Of a DNA stretch of 64,000 nucleotides, positions 58,431-64,000 are shown in pieces. Where the stretch lies: assembly GCA_902495245.1 (NCBI GenBank), contig CABUWI010000003.1:186001-250000 (forward strand), read 5' to 3'. Under the pieces are notes generated by a model. It was not told the DNA's origin and made no database searches. It worked only from the letters and a program-made list of their open reading frames with translations. The position numbers and the translations under genes were made by a program. How positions within the stretch are numbered: the first letter of the stretch is position 1; each line of letters begins with the position of its first letter. This DNA comes from an uncultured Porphyromonadaceae bacterium. GTDB taxonomy: Bacteria > Bacteroidota > Bacteroidia > Bacteroidales > Muribaculaceae.

Positions 58431-59591
58431 TTAAATTCCTTTGCGACGAATTTTTATGGGTATCATTTCCCGGGTGATTTCGGCGTTGTCGTCGAGCACG
58501 AGAACTAAGTGGCCCCCACCTCCCGCGCCCGTCATTTTACAGGCAAGACAGTTGGATTTGTATTTTTCGATGTATTCTTCAACTCCCGGCTGCATCATGG
58601 CAGGGAACATTGCCGTCTGGGCGTAGAAAGAATCGCCGAATGCCTTGGCAAACATAGCGAGATTCCGCTCCATGATTGCGTTCCAGCATCGGGCGGCTGC
58701 GTCTGTGAGGGCGCGCACTTTTTCCGCGGTGATGTCTTTGCCTTCCACAACCGAGCACCCCGGCCGGCGAGGGAACATCGGCACGAGTACAATGTGATTT
58801 TCAAGCCATGAAAGGATTTCTTCGTCATGGCATGACTCGATTTTTGACGGCCAGTAATGCCCGTCGTAGTAGTGGCGGGTGAGGCCGCTCATGCATATGC
58901 CAATGGCGTCTTGCGCGCCCGATACGTGCCCTTCGTTTTCCGGGTCGTTTTCAAAGCAGAAAAGCAGGCGCGCAAGCATCTCCTCGTTATAATCGGGCAG
59001 TTCGTAGGGCCAGATTTTCTTTGCTGCGTTGCGGGTTGATGTAGACATGCCGCCGCGTTCCATGAATTCTACGGTTGGTTCGATTGACACTGTCAGAGCC
59101 CAGCCTGAACCCAGTTGCGACACATATGGCTGGTCAATCCATGTGCCGGCTAGGTCAATGCGATAGGGGAGCTGCGACTTCACACCCGTGCGGAGCGAGG
59201 TGGTCGAGCGGGCTTCGAGTCCTTCTTCGGGAATGCGTTCCAGCTGGACATATTCGATTCCTCGTTCGGCGCACAGACGGCGTTTGTCGTCGCTGCCTCC
59301 GTCGGAGTTGACCACGAAAACGTCAGGCTTGACCCGCTCGATAGTCGGCAGAAAGTCGAGCATGCCGCTGCCCGAGTTGACGTAGGCATCAGTAACATAA
59401 CGTATGGCTTTGACCATGAACAGACGTTCTTTTTCGGAATATACTGTTTTGCGGTGTTTGAGCTGCTCGATGGTCTTGTCAGAGCCGATGCCTACGTAGA
59501 GATCGCCGTATTGGGCGGCTTGTTTGAAAAAGGCGACGTGGCCGGAATGGAGCATGTCATAGCAGCCCGACACGAAAACTTTTTTATTCAT
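58431..59591 (-). CDS. Cytidylyltransferase-like/GHMP kinase fusion, probable fucose salvage enzyme
   Basis: 386 residues in two parts. Residues 1-135 are a HIGH-superfamily nucleotidyltransferase with GCYDMLHSGH (9-18, HxGH at 15-18) and RSTTSLR (128-134). Residues 140-386 are a GHMP kinase: RIDLAGTWID (144-153), the ATP loop in GHVSGAQDAIG (221-231) and KMTGAGGGGH (352-361). The kinase resembles the fucokinase/heptose-kinase branch (RIDxAGGWxD). It lies between FucP and Fcl genes with an 8-bp overlap of the fucP 3' end. Phosphorylation of L-fucose at C1 and nucleotidyl transfer to it is the simplest reading, like Fkp but with an unrelated, smaller transferase. The activity is inferred. Confidence 0.75.
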   Translation of the reverse strand: MNKKVFVSGCYDMLHSGHVAFFKQAAQYGDLYVGIGSDKTIEQLKHRKTVYSEKERLFMVKAIRYVTDAYVNSGSGMLDFLPTIERVKPDVFVVNSDGGSDDKRRLCAERGIEYVQLERIPEEGLEARSTTSLRTGVKSQLPYRIDLAGTWIDQPYVSQLGSGWALTVSIEPTVEFMERGGMSTSTRNAAKKIWPYELPDYNEEMLARLLFCFENDPENEGHVSGAQDAIGICMSGLTRHYYDGHYWPSKIESCHDEEILSWLENHIVLVPMFPRRPGCSVVEGKDITAEKVRALTDAAARCWNAIMERNLAMFAKAFGDSFYAQTAMFPAMMQPGVEEYIEKYKSNCLACKMTGAGGGGHLVLVLDDNAEITREMIPIKIRRKGI

Positions 59592-60852
59592 TTTTTTGAA
59601 TGTGCGATTTTTTGGCTATGGCTGCCGAGTATAAAAATACTACCGTCAGGCATATAAAAGGTATCCAGAATGATGTGCCGATGCCGAAGCGGTCAGACAT
59701 GAAGGCTTGCAGCGGAGTTATGACAGCTCCGCCGAGAATGGCCATAATCAGGCCTGATGCGGCAAGCTTTGCGCTGTCGCCGGCGATGCCGTCGAGGGCG
59801 ATGCCGTAGATTGTGGGGAACATGAGCGACATGCAGGCCGAGATTCCGACCAAGGCACATATCGAGAACATACCGCTGCCGCAGATGACGCAGATTGTGC
59901 AGCTCATGCCGACGATGGCGCATAAGGCCATCAGTTTTGCCGGTTTTACATAGGCCATAAGCCATGTGAACATGAATCGGAAAATGGAGAAGGCAACGAT
60001 TGAAGCGAGGAAGACGGCAGACGCATCGGCTTCACGCACGCCGAGCCGGTCCATGGCCAGCCGTATCGTAAACGACCAGACTGCGGTTTGCGCACCCACA
60101 TAGAAGAATTGGGCCACGACGCCATATCGCCAGCGTCTGTTATGCCAAAGTCGTTTGATTCCGCTGCGAATGCTGAAGCTGCTGTCGCTTTTGCCGCCCG
60201 GCATCTTTACTAATGCGATGACCACGAGCAGGGCAACGAGTACACAGCCGATTAGCATATATATGGACGCGACGGCGTCAAGCTCGTGGTGTTGGAGCGC
60301 CAGGAGGCTGTCGGCGTTCATGCCGGCACGTTCGGCAGCGCCCTCGGCTCCGAGTTCCGACAGGATAAAGTGGCGGCTGAGCAGAATCCCGGCGATTGCA
60401 CCGAGCGGATTGAGCGTCTGGGCAATGTTCAGGCGACGTGTGGCCGTTTCGGGAGGCCCCATTGACAGAATGTATGGGTTGGCCGTGGTTTCAAGGATTG
60501 CACAGCCGCCGGCCATGATGTAGATGGCAATGAGGAAGAAACCATAGCTCGTCGCGCGGCCTGCGGGGTAGAAGAGCAGGGTTCCCAACGCGTAGAGCGA
60601 CAATCCAAGCATGATGCCGCCCTTGTAACTGTGGCGGCTGATGAAGATGGCGGCCGGCAGGGCGAAGCAGAAGTATGCGCCGTAGAAGGCGAGCTGTACC
60701 AACGAAGTCTGCAGGTCGTTCATCGACATGATGCGTCGAAAGGCGGCCAGCAGCGTGTCGTTCATGTTGTTGGCAATGCCCCAAAGCAGAAACAGAAGCG
60801 ACACGAGCGCGAACGGCAGCAGGCGTTTCTTGTCCGGCAATATCCGGTTCAT
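59584..60852 (-). CDS. fucP: FucP-like sugar/H+ symporter (MFS)
   Basis: 422 residues from ATG 60852, which overlaps the mutarotase stop (ATGA); the open frame starts earlier but the added residues lack a membrane pattern. There are about 12 TM helices with FALVSLLFLLWGIANNMNDTLLAAFRRIM and ILETTANPYILSMGP, signatures of the L-fucose permease (FucP/GluP/NagP) branch. It likely imports L-fucose. Confidence 0.88.
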   Translation of the reverse strand: MNRILPDKKRLLPFALVSLLFLLWGIANNMNDTLLAAFRRIMSMNDLQTSLVQLAFYGAYFCFALPAAIFISRHSYKGGIMLGLSLYALGTLLFYPAGRATSYGFFLIAIYIMAGGCAILETTANPYILSMGPPETATRRLNIAQTLNPLGAIAGILLSRHFILSELGAEGAAERAGMNADSLLALQHHELDAVASIYMLIGCVLVALLVVIALVKMPGGKSDSSFSIRSGIKRLWHNRRWRYGVVAQFFYVGAQTAVWSFTIRLAMDRLGVREADASAVFLASIVAFSIFRFMFTWLMAYVKPAKLMALCAIVGMSCTICVICGSGMFSICALVGISACMSLMFPTIYGIALDGIAGDSAKLAASGLIMAILGGAVITPLQAFMSDRFGIGTSFWIPFICLTVVFLYSAAIAKKSHIQKNE

Positions 60853-61178
60853 AGTGTGAATACGCATTCCATGGGTTTCCACTTTTCGGCAGAAGTGGCG
60901 CCGGGGTTGCATTGTTGAAAGCGTGCTACATATTCCTCCCACTCGGCCTGTAGCGGCAGAGCGGCCAGTCGTGTCATGGCAGCTTCGACGTTAACCTCGT
61001 CAGGCAGTTCCATAATCATGACGGCGTGATTATCGAGCAGATAGATGTCCATAGCGGTTATGCCCACCTGTTTGATTCCGGCAACTATTTCAGGCCATAT
61101 GTGGTCATGAGCGTCGCGATAAGCCGCGATGTCGTCGGCATTTTCCGACAGGTTGAGCATTTTGACAAATCGCTGCAT
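60849..61178 (-). CDS. RhaM-like L-rhamnose/L-fucose mutarotase
   Basis: 109 residues from ATG 61178 (MQRFVKMLNLSEN), overlapping the last base of the gmd stop; the longer ORF to 61355 lies over gmd. It matches the DUF718/RhaM mutarotase pattern (YRDAHDHIWPEIVAGIKQVGITAMDIYLLDN...MIMELP). It would interconvert alpha and beta anomers of an imported 6-deoxyhexose, and fucP follows immediately, so fucose is the likely substrate. Confidence 0.85.
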   Translation of the reverse strand: MQRFVKMLNLSENADDIAAYRDAHDHIWPEIVAGIKQVGITAMDIYLLDNHAVMIMELPDEVNVEAAMTRLAALPLQAEWEEYVARFQQCNPGATSAEKWKPMECVFTL

Positions 61179-62266
61179 TACTTTACGATTCCTTTTTCGA
61201 GATATTCCGCCAGATTTGTCCTGACATGACTTGCCGCGCGCTCGACGGCAACCTTTGCCATATCGGATTCTACCATCAATTTTACAAGTTGCTCGAACGA
61301 AGTCTTTTGCGGATTCCAGCCTAACTCGCGCTTTGCTTTTGCCGGATTGCCCCAAAGGTTCACAACGTCGGTAGGCCGATAGAAGTCGGGCGAAACTTCA
61401 ACCAGCACTTTCCCGGTTTTCACATCAATGCCTTTCTCATTTTCGCCCTCGCCTTCAAAGCGAAGCTCGATGCCGGCATAATGGAACGCCAGTTTGCAGA
61501 ATTCTCTTACGGAATGCTGCTCGCCCGTGGCGATGACGAAGTCTTCGGGCTTGTCGTGCTGAAGAATCAGCCACATGCACTCGACGTAGTCTTTGGCGTA
61601 GCCCCAGTCTCTCAGCGACGAGAGGTTGCCCAGCAGCAGTTTGTCCTGCTTGCCCTGAGCGATGCGTGCAGCCGCAAGCGTAATCTTGCGGGTAACAAAA
61701 GTTTCACCCCGTCGCTCCGACTCGTGGTTGAACAGAATGCCCGAGCAGCAGAACATATTGTAGGCTTCGCGATATTCCTTGGTAATCCAAAAGCCATACT
61801 GCTTTGCAACCGCATAAGGCGAATAGGGGTGGAAGGGCGTGTTCTCGTCCTGAGGCACTTCTTCGACCTTGCCGTAAAGCTCGCTTGTCGATGCCTGATA
61901 GATGCGGCATGTATCCGTCAGGTCGCACTGTCTGACTGCTTCGAGCACTCTCAGCACGCCGGTCGCGTCGACGTCGGCCGTAAACTCCGGCGAATCGAAC
62001 GACACCTGCACGTGGCTCTGAGCCGCGAGATTATAAATTTCGTCAGGTCTGACTTTCTTCACCACCTGCAGAATGCTCATCGAATCACCGAGGTCGGCAT
62101 AATGCAGATGGAAATTAGCATGCCCCTCCAGATGGGCTATGCGTTCGCGGAAGTCAACCGACGAGCGCCTGATTGTGCCGTGCACGTCATATCCCTTGTC
62201 CAACAGCAACTCGGCGAGGTATGAACCGTCCTGGCCGGTAATGCCGGTAATCAATGCTTTTTTCAT
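61178..62266 (-). CDS. gmd: GDP-mannose 4,6-dehydratase
   Basis: 362 residues, full length. The Rossmann motif GITGQDGSYLAELLL (residues 8-22), YQASTSELYGKVEE and the YAVAKQYGFW catalytic Tyr/Lys are all present. It converts GDP-mannose to GDP-4-keto-6-deoxymannose. Its start overlaps the upstream glycosyltransferase stop by 4 nt, and it leads into the mutarotase, fucP, fusion kinase, fcl and manC genes. Confidence 0.95.
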   Translation of the reverse strand: MKKALITGITGQDGSYLAELLLDKGYDVHGTIRRSSVDFRERIAHLEGHANFHLHYADLGDSMSILQVVKKVRPDEIYNLAAQSHVQVSFDSPEFTADVDATGVLRVLEAVRQCDLTDTCRIYQASTSELYGKVEEVPQDENTPFHPYSPYAVAKQYGFWITKEYREAYNMFCCSGILFNHESERRGETFVTRKITLAAARIAQGKQDKLLLGNLSSLRDWGYAKDYVECMWLILQHDKPEDFVIATGEQHSVREFCKLAFHYAGIELRFEGEGENEKGIDVKTGKVLVEVSPDFYRPTDVVNLWGNPAKAKRELGWNPQKTSFEQLVKLMVESDMAKVAVERAASHVRTNLAEYLEKGIVK

Positions 62267-63066
62267 ATCTGATTATAAGTTAAATTTTTCTGATGTGATT
62301 GTGAAATTCGTGTCGTTGCGACTTCAAAAAGTTTATATACGTATCTAAGCGATTCAAGCGCAACGTTGCTATACACACCGTTGCTTCTGAAGGCACGCTG
62401 ATGGTCGCGCATAATCTGTTTGTGGCTCTGAAGGCCGCTGGTCGATGCGCCGCCGGTGCGCATCGTAACGAAGTCTTTTTCGAGATACTTCGTCCTGATT
62501 CGATTTACATATATCAGCCGTAGAAGGCATTCGAAATCTGCCGCCACTTTATAGCTCAGGTCAAATCGGCCATACTTCTCATACAGTTCCCGGCGGCAGT
62601 AGAAACTCGGGTGAGCCGGCATGAATCCCAGCCGCATCAGCCGCCGGCTGAACCCTTTAGACGAATAATAGCGCACACATTTTTCGAGGTTATCGTCGTT
62701 GACATAATGTATGTCGCCATATATGCCGTCAACCGTCATGTCGCTCATCTCGGTGGCGACATACTGGAGCACATCGCGGCTCGTATAAAAATCGTCGCTG
62801 TTCAAGATGCCCACGACGTCGCCCGTAGCCATGCCGATGCCTTTGTTCATCGCGTCGTATAGGCCGTTGTCGCGCTCGCTCACCCAGCGCAGCCTCCCTC
62901 CGTAGCGGGGTTCCAGTTCCCTAACAATATCCATTGTATTGTCTTTCGACCCGCCGTCAACGATGATATGCTCATAATCGTCATACGTCTGGCTCAGCAC
63001 GCTCTCCATAGTGTCGCGCAGCGTCGCCCCGCTATTCCACGTAGCGGTAATCACCGAAATCTTCAT
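62263..63066 (-). CDS. Family 2 glycosyltransferase
   Basis: 267 residues with a GT-A fold: SVITATWNSGATLRDTMESVLSQTYDDYEHIIVDGGSKDNT at the N-terminus, NSDDFY as the metal-binding D-x-D and MPAHPSFYCRRELYEKYGRFD downstream. It resembles WcaA-like transferases that add sugars in capsule or O-antigen synthesis. It is coupled to gmd, so a fucose acceptor or neighbouring sugar is probable. Confidence 0.9.
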   Translation of the reverse strand: MKISVITATWNSGATLRDTMESVLSQTYDDYEHIIVDGGSKDNTMDIVRELEPRYGGRLRWVSERDNGLYDAMNKGIGMATGDVVGILNSDDFYTSRDVLQYVATEMSDMTVDGIYGDIHYVNDDNLEKCVRYYSSKGFSRRLMRLGFMPAHPSFYCRRELYEKYGRFDLSYKVAADFECLLRLIYVNRIRTKYLEKDFVTMRTGGASTSGLQSHKQIMRDHQRAFRSNGVYSNVALESLRYVYKLFEVATTRISQSHQKNLTYNQI

Positions 63067-63097
63067 ATCCTAAACGTGAAAACAAAAATTCATAATC

Positions 63098-63194
63098 CGT
63101 AGGGACGCACGGTTCGTGCGTCCGCGTTGCGGAATGAGTAATTGGTTGTAATATTGGCTGTTACCAGCGGACGCACGAACCGTGCGTCCCTACG
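63098..63194. repeat. Long inverted repeat of GTAGGG-headed palindromes
   Basis: A 28-bp perfect inverted repeat (63098-63125 and 63167-63194) with 41-nt spacer. Each arm is itself a hairpin (GGACGCACG, GTT, CGTGCGTCC). Paired inverted copies of a REP-like unit between two glycosyltransferase genes; it could terminate transcription from the upstream gene. Confidence 0.6.
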
Positions 63195-63208
63195 CGGTTT
63201 GGCAACTC

Positions 63209-64000
63209 TTAACTTTTAACCCCTAACTTTTCTTCGTAGAGCGAAAGGTATTTTTTGTAGCAATTTTCCGCGTCAAACTCGCTGACGGCTCTGGCGCGGC
63301 AATCCCGGCGGCTCAGTTTTGCGGCCGCTTCAATTCCCGCTGCCAACCCGTCGACGTCGCCGCGTTCAACCACGATGCCCGTCCGCGAGTCAACGGCCTC
63401 CGGCGAGCCGCCTGTGCGGTAAGTAATCACGGGCGTTCCGCACGCCAGCGCCTCGATGTTCACTGTGGGGAAATTATCTCCGTAGGTCGGATTTACAAAC
63501 GCCAGCGCGCTGACATAGAGTTTTCTTAATTCTTCGCGGCTCTCGGTGCGCGTAACGCCGTTTATGCCCGTGGGTAAAGTCTGTTTCTGTTTGTCAGTAA
63601 TCCCTACGACCACAATTTCAAATTCTCGTGGCAGAATCTTTCTCAACTCCAGTAAATCATAAAACCCTTTTTCCCTGTTCCACACGCCTGAGACCGCAAT
63701 TACATAAGACTTCTCTTCCGTGTGGGGCTCGGCAGGTTTGAAGACATTCAGGTCCACTCCGTTATGAATCACCACTCTGTTTGTCTCGCGCAAAAAACTT
63801 TCGCTCAGCAGTCCTGACAACCAATCTGAAACGGGAACAAGCGTAAGGTTTTTCAACGAGCCGAACGCCTCGGCCTTGCGCCTGAAATTTTCTGCCGAAC
63901 GGTCAGCTAATAGCGAGGCCGGATATGCCCTAAGTTGCGGGCATTTCCCGCCGCCGCACCCCGTGCGCCAACGTCCGCATTCTTCCACGCCGAAGTAAGC
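63209..64000 (-). CDS. Family 4 glycosyltransferase (5' end outside window)
   Basis: The frame stays open to the window edge, so the N-terminus is missing; an internal ATG at 63988 (MEECGRW) is not the true start. Visible parts are the cysteine-containing region typical of Bacteroides GT4 enzymes (CGRWRTGCGGGKCPQLRAYPASL), VIHNGVDLNVFKP, and the E-x7-E donor-binding segment PTVNIEALACGTPVITYRTGGSPEAV. It acts in the same polysaccharide locus. Confidence 0.88.
   Translation of the reverse strand, partial: AYFGVEECGRWRTGCGGGKCPQLRAYPASLLADRSAENFRRKAEAFGSLKNLTLVPVSDWLSGLLSESFLRETNRVVIHNGVDLNVFKPAEPHTEEKSYVIAVSGVWNREKGFYDLLELRKILPREFEIVVVGITDKQKQTLPTGINGVTRTESREELRKLYVSALAFVNPTYGDNFPTVNIEALACGTPVITYRTGGSPEAVDSRTGIVVERGDVDGLAAGIEAAAKLSRRDCRARAVSEFDAENCYKKYLSLYEEKLGVKS

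Overview
The window reads as a Bacteroidales chromosome, most like Muribaculaceae. The Bacteroidetes promoter (TTTG, about 19-21 nt, TAnnTTTG) recurs before many genes. The core genes are GC-rich and of Bacteroidetes type: Endonuclease I and BspA-like proteins with C-terminal secretion domains, a serine-palmitoyltransferase-like enzyme, and a GT3 glycogen synthase paired with an alpha-glucan phosphorylase. No rRNA is present; one tRNA-Ser(GCU) lies at 54280-54371. Family names are from memory of the proteins; no database search was possible.

Positions 1-27183 hold two related integrative mobilizable elements stacked in the 3' end of mnmE. A 15-bp direct repeat, which encodes the last codons of MnmE (C-I-G-K-stop), lies at 27169-27183 and again at 13477-13491. 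Element B fills the 13.7 kb between the copies. Element A ends at 13491 and continues beyond the left edge of the window. Both have the same backbone, read right to left: zinc-ribbon multi-HTH protein, tyrosine integrase, addiction slot, two-helix membrane protein, small HTH protein, replication module, oriT-like palindromes, mobC, mobA, and a membrane-anchored coiled-coil protein. The addiction slot holds Fic plus a dead HigA remnant in A and HigBA in B. The replication modules are unrelated: a DnaC-like ATPase with a winged-helix protein in A, and DUF6371, DUF3987 and DUF3408 in B. Each element carries two copies of its own dyad-symmetric binding-site array, before the small HTH gene and before the integrase gene. 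The motif differs between elements but the geometry within an element is identical.

Cargo lies at the left end of each element. Element A carries an AT-rich, translationally coupled operon (XRE regulator, DUF4007 protein, large P-loop ATPase, and a further gene starting at position 13 and leaving the window), probably phage defence. Element B carries a GNAT toxin-antitoxin-like pair and a small island of immunity-like genes with recombination scars.

Positions 27169-52860 are core genome, almost all on the minus strand: mnmE, an exported nuclease, an ABM monooxygenase, Mrp, trmB, an LRR surface protein, an S24 regulator, secreted Endonuclease I, a beta-barrel protein, a REP-associated transposase with REP-like hairpins, trkH/trkA, dxs, the sphingolipid-type synthase, a zinc-ribbon coiled-coil protein, Nif3, aspS, a MITE-like element, a PurF-like protein without the catalytic cysteine, glycogen phosphorylase and synthase, and crcB. 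An orphan integrase lies next to tRNA-Ser at 52925-54371.

Positions 56093-64000 are a polysaccharide locus centred on GDP-L-fucose. gmd, fcl and manC give de novo synthesis. A FucP-like permease, a mutarotase and an unusual nucleotidyltransferase-GHMP kinase fusion suggest salvage of free fucose as well. Two glycosyltransferases follow.
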